Program-made: the position numbers and the translations under genes
Assembly (NCBI GenBank): GCA_964483245.1
Contig: CAZABP010000012.1
Location: 1-64,000, forward strand
DNA length: 64,000 nucleotides
Reading direction: 5' to 3'
Source: CAZABP01 sp964483245
Lineage (GTDB): Bacteria > Planctomycetota > UBA1135 > UBA2386
Notes under the pieces: model-generated
The model's database searches: none
The model's input: only the letters and a program-made list of their open reading frames with translations
What the model was told of the DNA's origin: nothing
Part shown: positions 52,538-60,949 of the stretch, piece after piece
Layout: the number at the start of each line of letters is the position of its first letter
Position numbering within the stretch: position 1 is the stretch's first letter

Positions 52538-53563
52538 ATGCTGCGTGCCTGGATCCTGACCCTGTGCCTGCCGGCGGTCGGTCTCGCGCAGGAACCGCGT
52601 CTCGACCAGCAGCCGGTGCGCCGCAAGTTCGACGGCGTCGCGGCGCTGATCGGCGACGTGGCGATCCTCCGCAGCCAGATCGAGCGCGAAGTGGACGCGC
52701 GCGTCGCGGGTCTCGAAGCGGCCGGTGAACAGGTCACGCCGGAGATGCGCGAAGGGTTCTACCGCAGCGCCGCGCGCGAGCTCGGCCGGGATGCGATCCT
52801 GGCGCAGGGGACGAATGCGCTCGGCGGCGCCTCGCGAGAGATGCTCGAGCAGGAGATGCAGCGGCGGCTGCGCGAGTATCAACAGGAGCAGATCCAGAAG
52901 TTCGGCAGCTTCAGCGAGTACGCGCGCCAGCTCGAGATGCTCGGCCGGACATGGGACAACGTCGCCGAGGAGCAGCGCACGCAGCAGCTCGCGTTGATCC
53001 ACCAGCAGCAGGAGTTCGCGCGCCGCTTCCGCAACCAATTCACGCTGGCGATCACGCCGAGCCAGATCCGCGACTACTACGAGAAGCACATCGAGGAGTT
53101 CGTCCGCAGCGGCTCGGCGGACGTCGACATGATGACGATCCAGCCGGGCAGCGATTCGTCGACGCTCGAGGCGCGGGCGCGGGTCGCGGCGCAGGCATGG
53201 GCGGAGCCGGACGCGAAGGCGGATGCCGTCGCGAATGAATACGGCGGGCTCGTGACCCGCATGCCCGGCGTCCGCGACGTCGCGGACGACATCCGGCTGG
53301 CGTTCATCAAGGAGTTCGCGGAAACGGCGAAGGTCGGCGAGGTGTCGGTGCCACGGCGTTCGGCGACCGGGCGGGCCATGCTGATCCTGAAGCTCGTGGC
53401 CCGCAACGATGGCCGGAGCGACGAGCTGAGCGATCCGGAGGTCCAGCGGCGGATCGCCAACGTGCTGGCGCAAGAGCACATCTATGCGATGAACGTCGCG
53501 CTGATCGCCCGCGGCGAGAAGGGGCTGAGCCTCTGGCCCGCCTCCCTGTTCGCGGCCCGCTGA
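52538..53563 (+). CDS. SurA-like periplasmic chaperone / peptidyl-prolyl isomerase
   Basis: A 341-residue exported protein. After the signal peptide (RAWILTLCLPAVGLAQ) the N-terminal domain has the SurA_N pattern: VAALIGDVAILRSQIEREVD, then a long helical linker with EMREGFYRSAARELGRDAILAQ, and a C-terminal segment (SDPEVQRRIANVLAQEHIYAMNVALI) like the end of SurA. A parvulin domain is not clear; IRDYYEKHIEEFV and the following beta segment could be a diverged one. Members escort outer-membrane proteins. It follows the HEAT-like gene by 39 bases. Confidence 0.8.
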   Translation: MLRAWILTLCLPAVGLAQEPRLDQQPVRRKFDGVAALIGDVAILRSQIEREVDARVAGLEAAGEQVTPEMREGFYRSAARELGRDAILAQGTNALGGASREMLEQEMQRRLREYQQEQIQKFGSFSEYARQLEMLGRTWDNVAEEQRTQQLALIHQQQEFARRFRNQFTLAITPSQIRDYYEKHIEEFVRSGSADVDMMTIQPGSDSSTLEARARVAAQAWAEPDAKADAVANEYGGLVTRMPGVRDVADDIRLAFIKEFAETAKVGEVSVPRRSATGRAMLILKLVARNDGRSDELSDPEVQRRIANVLAQEHIYAMNVALIARGEKGLSLWPASLFAAR

Positions 53564-53879
53564 CGGGTCCACGGACCGCTGCGCCATGCGGCGCGCCGCA
53601 GCTCACGTCAGCGCCAGCGATCTCGGCCCGGGGCACGCCCCCGCCCCGTCCGGATCCGGCACTTCGGGCGCCCGGAACCCCGCGACCCGCCCTTCCCCGA
53701 CCCACGGCCCGGCGCTACGTTCCCCCGCCTTCCTACCCCACCGGACCGGGTGCTGAACCGCCCCCGCCGCTCGGCCGTTCCAGGCCCCGGCGCAGACCCG
53801 TGAACCGCCGGTGGGGTCTCGCCCGCCACCCGATCCGACCAGCCGCACCGGCGCTGGACCGCACTGCCGAGAACCGTCG
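53564..53879. other. 316-base gap before the first toroid gene
   Basis: No credible gene; minus-strand open frames here are Gly/Arg/Pro-rich artefacts. A perfect 14-base palindrome, TGCGGCGCGCCGCA (53587-53600), lies shortly after the SurA-like stop and could be its transcript end. Nearer the next gene, CCCCACCGG (53736-53744) can pair with CCGGTGGGG (53808-53816), a possible leader structure. No sigma70 promoter was recognised. Confidence 0.4.
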
Positions 53880-55397
53880 ATGAGCCTCGACCCGACCAAA
53901 TTCCACGTCGAAACGCACGGCAACCCGCTGCTGGACAACGAGCCGACGTTCCAGGAGTTGATGGGCGATCAGATCAAGCACGCCCCCTGGCTGCTGCTCT
54001 CGATCGTCCTGCACCTGATCGTGATCGGCATCTTCTGGATGCTGCCCGGCACGCCGCTCGAGGAGGAAGACCGGTCGTTGGTCATGAAGCCGCCGGAGGA
54101 GGAGAAGCCGCTCGAGGAGCCGCCGCCGCCCCCGCCGGAGCCGGAGAAGGAGGAGGTCAAGGAGGAGGTCGTTCTGCAGGACATGGAGGTCGTCGAAGAG
54201 GTGACCGAGGTGTTCGAGGAGGTCTCCGACGTCAAGGAATCCGCATTCGACAGCAACGCCTGGAACTCTGCGATCGGCCTCGGTGGTGGCGCCGGTGGCA
54301 AGTTCGGCGGGCGTCGCGGTGGACGTGGCGGTCTCGCGGCCAAGGGCGGCCGCGCGACAGCCGCGGCGATCGAAGCCGGCCTCGAGTGGCTGAAGAACCA
54401 CCAGGACGAGGACGGCAAGTGGGACGCCGACGAGTTCATGAAGCACGACGTCGAAGGCGCCCCCTGCGACGGTGCCGGCAACGCGGTCCACGACGTCGGT
54501 CTGACCGGCCTCGCGCTGCTCGCGTTCCTCGGCGATGGCAGCACGCTGCGCTCCGGCCCGTACCGCGACGTCATCAAGAAGGGCGTCAACTGGCTGCGCA
54601 ACCAGCAGGACCCGACGTCCGGCCTGTTCGGCACGAACGCGTCGCACGACTTCATCTACGACCACATCCTGGCCGCGTATGCGATGACCGAGGCCTATGG
54701 CCTCAGCGAGTCGAGCATTCTGCGCCCGTACGCGCAGAAGGGCCTCAACTACCTCGAGTACCACCGCAACCCGTACATGGTCTGGCGGTATCAGCCGCGC
54801 GACAACGACAACGACACGTCGGTCACCGGCTGGGGCGTGATGGTCTACAAGTCCGCGCAGGACTTCAAACTGCAGGTCAACGAGCAGGCCTTCAAGAACA
54901 TCGAGATCTGGTTCGACCAGGTCACCGATCCGGCGACCGGCAAGGCCGGCTACACCAAGCGCGGTGAGCCGTCCTCGCGGCACCCTGGCGAACACGGCAC
55001 GCGCTTCCCGGTCGACAAGGGTGAAGCGCTGACCGCCGCCGCGCTGCTCGGCCGCTTCTTCCTCGGCCAGGTCCCGAAGGACAAGCCGATCATGTCCGCG
55101 GCCGCCAACACGATCCTGAGCAAGCCGCCGATCTGGGACGAGAAGACCGGCACGATCGACATGTACTACTGGTACTACGCGTCCTACGCGCTGTACCAGA
55201 TGGGCGGCCGCCACTGGAAGGAATGGTCCGCCAAGCTGACCGACGCGATCGTCAAGCCGCAGCGCATGGACGGCAACTTCAAGGGATCCTGGGATCCGAA
55301 GGGTGCCTGGGGTGAGGACGGCGGCCGCGTCTACTCGACTGCGATCTGTGTGCTGACGCTCGAGGCGTATTACCGCTACACGACGCTGATCCGGTAG
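53880..55397 (+). CDS. toroid (prenyltransferase/squalene-oxidase repeat) protein 1
   Basis: A 505-residue membrane protein. The N-terminus is cytosolic, a helix lies at about residues 36-54 (WLLLSIVLHLIVIGIFWML), and a TonB-like linker rich in Glu and Pro follows (about 60-110). The C-terminal 370 residues form an alpha-alpha toroid with repeats such as EWLKNHQDEDGKWDADEF, NWLRNQQDPTSGLFG and YYWYYASYALYQMGG, and the end AYYRYTTLIR. Such domains hold squalene cyclases and complement-like proteins; here the DxDD motif was not found, so binding rather than cyclisation is likely. Its paralogue follows after the repeat element. Confidence 0.82.
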   Translation: MSLDPTKFHVETHGNPLLDNEPTFQELMGDQIKHAPWLLLSIVLHLIVIGIFWMLPGTPLEEEDRSLVMKPPEEEKPLEEPPPPPPEPEKEEVKEEVVLQDMEVVEEVTEVFEEVSDVKESAFDSNAWNSAIGLGGGAGGKFGGRRGGRGGLAAKGGRATAAAIEAGLEWLKNHQDEDGKWDADEFMKHDVEGAPCDGAGNAVHDVGLTGLALLAFLGDGSTLRSGPYRDVIKKGVNWLRNQQDPTSGLFGTNASHDFIYDHILAAYAMTEAYGLSESSILRPYAQKGLNYLEYHRNPYMVWRYQPRDNDNDTSVTGWGVMVYKSAQDFKLQVNEQAFKNIEIWFDQVTDPATGKAGYTKRGEPSSRHPGEHGTRFPVDKGEALTAAALLGRFFLGQVPKDKPIMSAAANTILSKPPIWDEKTGTIDMYYWYYASYALYQMGGRHWKEWSAKLTDAIVKPQRMDGNFKGSWDPKGAWGEDGGRVYSTAICVLTLEAYYRYTTLIR

Positions 55398-55420
55398 CGG
55401 ACAGACTCGAGCGCAGGAAG

Positions 55421-55780
55421 CGGGTTCGGGATCGGGTTCGGGTTCGGTCGGGCACGGGCTCCGGCGGGATCCGGATCCGTCGGGATCGGGCTGCGTCGGG
55501 ATCGGGCTGCGTCGGGATCGGGATCGGGATCGGGATCGGGCCGGCCCCAGTGCGTGAGTGATCTCCGCGGACCCGTAGAGAACGAGAGCTTGCCTAGGAG
55601 GCAGCCTGCACGCGCGGGGCGCCGCCGGATCCTTGCGGTCTCGTGAACCGCGCGCTCCCCCGCATTCCCGATCCCGATCCCGATCCCGATCCCGATCCCG
55701 ATCCCGATCCCCTTCCCGTTGCCGACCGAACCCCATCCCGAACCCCATCCCGACCGAACCCGATCCCGAACCCAAACCCG
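55421..55780. repeat. G-array / hairpin core / C-array element, copy 1
   Basis: The + strand is GGG-phased at 55421-55541 (GGGTTC, GGGATC, GGGCTG), then a core at about 55550-55663, then CCCGAT/CCCGAA units from 55664 to 55780. The core is homologous to that in copy 2 (about 57500-57617), sharing CCCGTAGAGAACGAGAGC and CCGCGCGCT. The arrays can pair across the core. It fills the space between the two toroid genes; no gene is credible here. The bases from 55781 to 55861 look like an ordinary leader. Confidence 0.85.
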
Positions 55781-55861
55781 CTTTCACACCGCCTTCGCAC
55801 GCGAACTCGGTTCTCCCTCTCCTCGTTCCCCTTCTCTGCCCCGAGTTCTCTCAGGTCCAGC

Positions 55862-55868
55862 AAAGGAG
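55862..55868 (+). promoter_or_regulatory. ribosome binding site of toroid gene 2
   Basis: AAAGGAG, six bases before the ATG at 55875. It fixes the start; an in-frame reading upstream runs through the C-array. Confidence 0.7.
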
Positions 55869-55874
55869 CCAACG

Positions 55875-57389
55875 ATGGCGCTCGATCCGATGCGCTTCCA
55901 TGTCGAACAGCATGGGGCGATGCAGCAGCAGGAGGAGTCGTTCTCGGAGTTGTGCCGCGAGCGGTTGCGGCAGACGCCGTGGTTGGCGTTGTCGCTCGCT
56001 GTGCACGCGGTGGTGCTCGTGGTGTTCTGGCTGCTGCCGCCGCAGCAGGTCGTGCAGGAGCATGTGGCGGCGACGATGCAGCCGCACGAGGAGCCGGTGC
56101 TGCCGGATCCGATCCAGCAGATCGTCGACCCGAAGCCGCAGGATCCGGTCGTCGATCCGACGCTGACCGATGTTCCGCTCGATACCAAGGTGCCGGAGCA
56201 GGACAGCGAGCTCGTCGAACTCGCGCAGCCGTCCGGGTCGCATGCGATCGATCCGGCCGCCTGGAATCACGCCGTCGGGCTCGGGGGTGGTGGGCCGCCG
56301 AGAGGCAAGTTGGGCGGCCGCGGGTCGCGGCGCGGGGCGCCAAGGCCGCACCAGGAAGCGATCGACCGGGCGTTGAATTGGTTGCGCCTGCACCAGGACG
56401 AGGACGGCAAATGGGACGCCGACGACTTCATGAAGCACGACCAGCAGGGGGCCGCCTGCGATGGCGCCGGCAATCCGGTGCACGACGTCGGTGTGACTTC
56501 ACTGGCCCTGCTGGCGTTCCTCGGCGACGGGCACGATCTGCGCCAGGGCAAGCACCGCGACGTCGTCAAGCGCGGCATCCATTGGCTGCGCCAGCAGCAG
56601 GATCCGCAGAATGGCCTCATCGGCCCGGCCGCATCGCACGACTTCATCTACGACCACGTGATCGCGGCCTATGCGCTGTGCGAGGCCTACGGCCTCAGCG
56701 ACGCTGCGATCCTGCGCCCGTACGCGCAGAAGGCCGTCGACTACCTCGAGTCGCACCGCAACCCATACATGGTCTGGCGCTACCAGCCACGCGACGGCGA
56801 CAACGACACCTCGGTCACGTCCTGGGCGATCATGGTCTACAAGTCGGCGCAGGACTTCGGCCTGCAGGTCAATGCGCAGGCGCTGCGCAACGCCGAGATC
56901 TGGCTCGACCAGGTCACCGATCCTGCGACCGGCCGCGCCGGCTACACCAAACGCGGCGAACCTTCCTCCCGCCATCCCGGCGACCACGGCATGCGCTTCC
57001 CTCCCAAGCACGGCGAAGCCATGACCGCCGCCGCCCTGATGAGCCGCTGCTTCCTCGGCCAACAGCCCAAGCACAAACCGATCATGCAGGTCGCCGCCAA
57101 CACCATCCTCGCCTGCCCTCCACGCTGGGACGAGGCCGCCGGCACCATCGATCACTACTACTGGTACTACGCCTCCTTCGCCCTCTACCAGATCGGCGGC
57201 GACACCTGGCACCAATGGTCGGCCAAGCTCGACGACGCCGTCCTCCGCCACCAGCGCGCCGACGGCAACTTCGCTGGGTCCTGGGATCCGAAGGGGGTGT
57301 GGGGCCAGGACGGCGGCCGCGTGTACTCCACGTCGCTGCTCGCGCTGACGCTGCAGGCGTATTACCGCTACACGAGGTTGATCCGGTAG
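55875..57389 (+). CDS. toroid (prenyltransferase/squalene-oxidase repeat) protein 2
   Basis: A 504-residue paralogue of the preceding protein with the same order: N-terminal cytosolic stretch MALDPMRFHVEQHG, helix (about 36-54, WLALSLAVHAVVLVVFWLL), a Pro/Asp linker and the toroid domain with NWLRLHQDEDGKWDADDF, SHDFIYDHVIAAYAL, RNPYMVWRYQPRDGDNDTSV and GSWDPKGVWGQDGGRVYST. The toroid halves are nearly identical in many blocks, while the linkers have diverged, with fewer acidic residues than in protein 1. Its start is well defined by AAAGGAG. The gene and its 3' element look like a tandem duplicate. Confidence 0.85.
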   Translation: MALDPMRFHVEQHGAMQQQEESFSELCRERLRQTPWLALSLAVHAVVLVVFWLLPPQQVVQEHVAATMQPHEEPVLPDPIQQIVDPKPQDPVVDPTLTDVPLDTKVPEQDSELVELAQPSGSHAIDPAAWNHAVGLGGGGPPRGKLGGRGSRRGAPRPHQEAIDRALNWLRLHQDEDGKWDADDFMKHDQQGAACDGAGNPVHDVGVTSLALLAFLGDGHDLRQGKHRDVVKRGIHWLRQQQDPQNGLIGPAASHDFIYDHVIAAYALCEAYGLSDAAILRPYAQKAVDYLESHRNPYMVWRYQPRDGDNDTSVTSWAIMVYKSAQDFGLQVNAQALRNAEIWLDQVTDPATGRAGYTKRGEPSSRHPGDHGMRFPPKHGEAMTAAALMSRCFLGQQPKHKPIMQVAANTILACPPRWDEAAGTIDHYYWYYASFALYQIGGDTWHQWSAKLDDAVLRHQRADGNFAGSWDPKGVWGQDGGRVYSTSLLALTLQAYYRYTRLIR

Positions 57390-57410
57390 GGCGAGGAGAG
57401 GGCCGTGTTC

Positions 57411-57724
57411 GCGTTGGGGTTCGGGTTCGGGTTCGGGTCCGAACGGGAGCGGGGGCGGAAGCGGGATCGGGTTCGGGTTCGGGTTCGGACCGTCCCAAAC
57501 GCGTGAGCGACCTCTACGAACCCGTAGAGAACGAGAGCGTTCCTGGGAGGCGGTCTGCTACGCGCGGGTCGCCTCCAGACCTGTTCGGTCTCCTGCACCG
57601 CGCGCTTCCGCGCATTCCCAATCCCGAACCCCGTCCCGGTCCCGACCGAACCCGAACCCCAACCCGAGCCCGACCGAACCCCAACCCGAGCCCGACCGAA
57701 CCCGAACCCGAACCCGAACCCGCG
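57411..57724. repeat. G-array / hairpin core / C-array element, copy 2
   Basis: GGG-phased units at 57411-57488, core at about 57500-57617 and CCC-phased units to 57724, where the rpsT stop begins. The core has a perfect seven-pair hairpin CTCTACG-AACC-CGTAGAG and a GGAGGC/GCCTCC stem. It lies between the convergent second toroid gene and rpsT, so its arrays may serve as transcript ends for both. Confidence 0.85.
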
Positions 57725-57994
57725 CTACCCGCGCTTGGCCTTCGCCAAAGCCCTCATCACCCGCGACTTCCTCCGCGCAGCAGTGTTCTTGCCGATCACC
57801 TTCGCCTTCGCAGCCTTGTCGATCTGCGCGAGCGTGCGGGCAACGTCACCCTCGACCTTCTGCGCCTCGCCCGCCTCGGCCGCCGCGATCGTGCGCTTGA
57901 CCGCAGTCTTCATGGCGCTGGCTTTCGCCTTGTTGCGCGTGCGGCGTTTCTCGTTCTGGCGGACTCGTTTGGCGGCTTGCTTGCTGTGCGTCAT
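57725..57994 (-). CDS. rpsT: 30S ribosomal protein S20
   Basis: Primary 16S rRNA-binding protein of the small subunit. The 89-residue, very basic protein has the S20 pattern: KQAAKRVRQNEKRRTRNKAKASAMKT at the N-terminus (broken: SKQAAKR, NEKRRTRNKAK), a helical middle, and the end IGKNTAARRKSRVMRALAKAKRG. Length is normal. Its stop touches the C-array and its start lies eleven bases from the TPR gene's stop. Confidence 0.94.
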   Translation of the reverse strand: MTHSKQAAKRVRQNEKRRTRNKAKASAMKTAVKRTIAAAEAGEAQKVEGDVARTLAQIDKAAKAKVIGKNTAARRKSRVMRALAKAKRG

Positions 57995-58005
57995 GGTCTC
58001 TTGGC

Positions 58006-59343
58006 TCAGGTCTTCTGCAGGCGTTCGATCTGGTTGGCGACGTCGCGGTATCCGATGTCCTGCTCCAGGATGCGCGAGAAGTGGCGGAAGGCCTCGTCCT
58101 TGCGCCCGGCAGCGAGCGCGATCGTGGCCATCTCGTACAGGATCTCCTTGCCGAGCGTGCCGGCGGGTCCGGCCGATTCGAGTGCTTTCTGCATCTGGCC
58201 GAGCGCGAGGTCGGGCAGGTTCTTGTGGCGGAACGCGCGCCCGAGCTGGAGCAGGGCCTGCGCCTTGTGGCGCGGGTCCTTGACCGCCTGCTGCAGCTCG
58301 GCAACGGCGTCGTCGTGGTCGCCACGGGCGAGGAGGGCGCTACCGAGGTCGTAGCGCAACGCGAGGTCGAGCGGCTGGTCGGCGACGCGGCGGCGCAGCT
58401 CGGCGACGCGGAGGTCGGCGAGGACTCGGCCGGCCTGCTCGGCAGCATGCTCGTCGCCGCGCTTGCGCGCCTCGTCGACGATCTGCTCCTGCAGCCGCAT
58501 GCGCAGGTCCCCGGCGCGCACGGCGAGTTCGCGGTCGTCCGGGGCGAGCTGCGCCGCCCGTTCGACGCAGTCGAGCGCGCCGCGCAGGTCGCCATCCATC
58601 GTGCGCAGCTGCGCGACCTCGAGCAGCAGGCGCCGGTCGTCCGGATTGGCGGCCAGCTTCGCCTCGAGCTCGTCCAGCTCGGCGGCGATCTCCTCCTTGG
58701 TCAACTGCATGCGCTGGCCGCGCTCGATCTCGCGCTGACCCTGGCGATCCTTCAGCAGCTCGCGCGAGCTCTGCGCCGTCTCGATGCCGGTGGTCCGCAG
58801 CGCCCCCTCGGCGGCGAGGTTCTTGCGCGCCTTCAGCGACTCCTGGTCGCGCGGGTCGATCTTGAGCGCCTGCTCGTACATCGCGAGCGCGTCGTCGTGC
58901 TGGCCGGCCTCGTACAGCAGCGCGCCGGCGTTGCGCGCGGCGACGAGGCAGCGCGGCTGGGCTTCGGCATAGCTCTGGAACACGGCAAGCGCCGACTTGC
59001 GGTAGCCGGCGCGTTGCAGCGAGTCGCCGAGCCGCAGGTTCGCGGTCTCGTCGAGCGGGTCGAGCGCGAGATAGCGCTCGTAGGCTCCGGCCGCCGCTGC
59101 GTGCTTGCCGAACATCCGGCACATCGCGCCGATCCCGAGGTTGAGCCCCCCACCGAGCAGCGCGAACACTTTGGACGGCTTCTTCGCCGCCGCCTGCTGG
59201 AACAGCGCCTGCCGCAGTCCGCGGCGCGCGTCACCATTGTCCGGCTGCAACGCGAGCAGCTGCCCGTACAGCTTGACGGCGTGCGCGTAGTTGCGGCGCT
59301 TCACCGCCTCGGCGGCGTTCTGCAGGTGCTTGGTCAGGTCCAT
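58006..59343 (-). CDS. tetratricopeptide-repeat protein
   Basis: A 445-residue cytosolic TPR protein. TPR units are seen from AEAVKRRNYAHAVKLYGQLLALQP and ALMYEQALKIDPRDQES-like repeats (AGQHDDALAMYEQALKIDP) to the C-terminal block with GRKDEAFRHFSRILEQDIG. A hydrophobic LLGGGLNLGIGAM interrupts the first repeats and could be a membrane-touching loop. The middle (about 190-260) is charged and probably coiled coil. The ATG at 59341-59343 begins MDLTKHLQNAAEAV; a longer frame upstream overlaps def's region. It is divergent from def and upstream of rpsT on the same strand. Partners are unknown. Confidence 0.82.
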   Translation of the reverse strand: MDLTKHLQNAAEAVKRRNYAHAVKLYGQLLALQPDNGDARRGLRQALFQQAAAKKPSKVFALLGGGLNLGIGAMCRMFGKHAAAAGAYERYLALDPLDETANLRLGDSLQRAGYRKSALAVFQSYAEAQPRCLVAARNAGALLYEAGQHDDALAMYEQALKIDPRDQESLKARKNLAAEGALRTTGIETAQSSRELLKDRQGQREIERGQRMQLTKEEIAAELDELEAKLAANPDDRRLLLEVAQLRTMDGDLRGALDCVERAAQLAPDDRELAVRAGDLRMRLQEQIVDEARKRGDEHAAEQAGRVLADLRVAELRRRVADQPLDLALRYDLGSALLARGDHDDAVAELQQAVKDPRHKAQALLQLGRAFRHKNLPDLALGQMQKALESAGPAGTLGKEILYEMATIALAAGRKDEAFRHFSRILEQDIGYRDVANQIERLQKT

Positions 59344-59471
59344 CGGCGAGCCCGGTCGTGCCTTGACGCCGGGCAAAGGGCGGAAGAACCTAGCCGCCGC
59401 TTCCAACGGCCGCAACCGGCCGCGCCGCCCCGAACTTGCAGATCCGGCGCCGCCGGCCCACTCCGACATCG

Positions 59472-59987
59472 ATGCTGCAGATCGTCCGCTACCCCGACCC
59501 GGTCCTGCGCCTCGGTGGCAAGCAGGTCGAGACGTTCGACGCCGACCTGGCCCGGACGGCGCGCCAGATGTTCGACCTGATGTACGAGCTGCGCGGCGTC
59601 GGCCTGGCCGCCCCGCAGGTCGGACTGCAGCTCCGGCTGCTGGTCCTGAACCCGACCGGAGACGCCAAACAGCCGGATCAGGAGCTGATCCTGGTGAACC
59701 CCAAGCTGGGCCGCCGCAAGCAGCCGGAGTTCGACGAGGAAGGCTGCCTGTCGTTTCCCGGGATCTACGCCGAGGTCGAGCGCGGCCACACGGTCGAGGC
59801 GACCTGGCAAGACCTCGAGGGGAAGCCGCAGGCGGCGACGCTGGACGGCTTCGTCGCGCGGATCGTCCAGCACGAGACGGATCACCTGGACGGCATCCTG
59901 TTCGTCGACCGGCTGAGCCCGATCGACAAGCTCCGCGTGCGGCCGCAGCTGACCGAGATGGAGCGCCGCTTCAAGGCCCGCGTCTGA
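59472..59987 (+). CDS. def: peptide deformylase
   Basis: Removes the formyl group from nascent proteins. The 171-residue protein has all three motifs: GVGLAAPQVG, EEGCLSFPG (Cys ligand) and QHETDHLDG (HExxH zinc motif). The ATG at 59472 starts MLQIVRYPDPVLR, as usual; an ATG 36 bases upstream is in frame but unlikely. ribF follows three bases after the stop. Confidence 0.96.
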   Translation: MLQIVRYPDPVLRLGGKQVETFDADLARTARQMFDLMYELRGVGLAAPQVGLQLRLLVLNPTGDAKQPDQELILVNPKLGRRKQPEFDEEGCLSFPGIYAEVERGHTVEATWQDLEGKPQAATLDGFVARIVQHETDHLDGILFVDRLSPIDKLRVRPQLTEMERRFKARV

Positions 59988-59990
59988 TCG

Positions 59991-60932
59991 ATGCGGATCG
60001 TCGAGGGCCTCGCTGCGCTCGATGCCCTCGCGGCCGCGGAGCTGACGCCGCCATCGGTCGCCACGGTCGGCGTGTTCGACGGGGTCCATCTGGGGCACCT
60101 GCGGCTGCTGCACGAGCTGGTCGAGTACGCGGCCGAGCTCGGCGCCGTGCCGACCGTGGTCACGTTCGCCGATCATCCCGACCGGCTGCTGCGCGGCGAG
60201 GCACCGCCCCCGCTGACGAGTCTCGAGCACCGGCTCCGGCTGCTGCGCCGGGCCGGCGTCGACCGCATCGCGCTGCTGCAGTTCGACGAGGCGCTGCGCG
60301 ATCTGTCGGTGCGTGCGTTCGCCGAGCGCGTCCTGGTCGCGGCATTGCGCACCTGCGGACTGTTGCTCGGCTACGACTCGGCGTTCGGCAAGGATCGTGA
60401 AGGCACGCCGGAGCGCCTGCGCGGGATCGGTGCCGAGCTCGGCTTCGCCGTGCGCGTCGCGCGCTCGTTCGAACTCGATGGCGCGCCGGTCTCGTCGAGC
60501 GCGATCCGCGCGGCGATCGCGGCCGGCGACCTGACGCGCGCGCAGCGGATGCTCGGGCGTTGGCCGTCGACGCTCGGACGCGTCGTCACCGGCGACCATC
60601 GCGGGCATGCGCTCGGCTACCCGACCGCGAACCTCGCGGTCGAGACGCCGGTGTTGCCGCCGAGCGGCGTCTATGCGGTCCAGGTCCTGCACGACGGTGC
60701 CGTGCTGCCGGGAGTCGCCAATCTCGGGGTCCGTCCGACGTTCGGCGGGCCGGCCGACGGGCGGACGCTCGAGGTGCACCTGCTCGACTTCGATGGGGAG
60801 CTGTACGGCCGGCTGCTCGAGGTCATGTTCCTGGCGCGGATCCGTGACGAGCGGAGGTTCACCGGCGCCGACGCACTGCGGGCGCAGATCGCGCGCGACG
60901 TGGAAACCGCGCGCGCGATCCTGGCCGGCTGA
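59991..60932 (+). CDS. ribF: bifunctional riboflavin kinase / FAD synthetase
   Basis: Makes FMN and FAD. The 313-residue protein has an N-terminal FAD synthetase module (VATVGVFDGVHLGHLRLL, VVTFADHPDRLL, VSSSAIRAAIAAGD) and a C-terminal riboflavin kinase module (GDHRGHALGYPTANL, GVYAV, GVANLGVRPTFGG, LEVHLLDFDGELYG). Both are complete. It follows def closely, probably in one transcript. Confidence 0.95.
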   Translation: MRIVEGLAALDALAAAELTPPSVATVGVFDGVHLGHLRLLHELVEYAAELGAVPTVVTFADHPDRLLRGEAPPPLTSLEHRLRLLRRAGVDRIALLQFDEALRDLSVRAFAERVLVAALRTCGLLLGYDSAFGKDREGTPERLRGIGAELGFAVRVARSFELDGAPVSSSAIRAAIAAGDLTRAQRMLGRWPSTLGRVVTGDHRGHALGYPTANLAVETPVLPPSGVYAVQVLHDGAVLPGVANLGVRPTFGGPADGRTLEVHLLDFDGELYGRLLEVMFLARIRDERRFTGADALRAQIARDVETARAILAG

Positions 60933-60949
60933 GATGGGATACTGCGCGC

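Noticed and set aside
53603..53938. Minus-strand ORF in the gap before toroid gene 1
   Set aside because: Gly/Arg/Pro-rich, no ribosome site, and it overlaps the start of the toroid gene.
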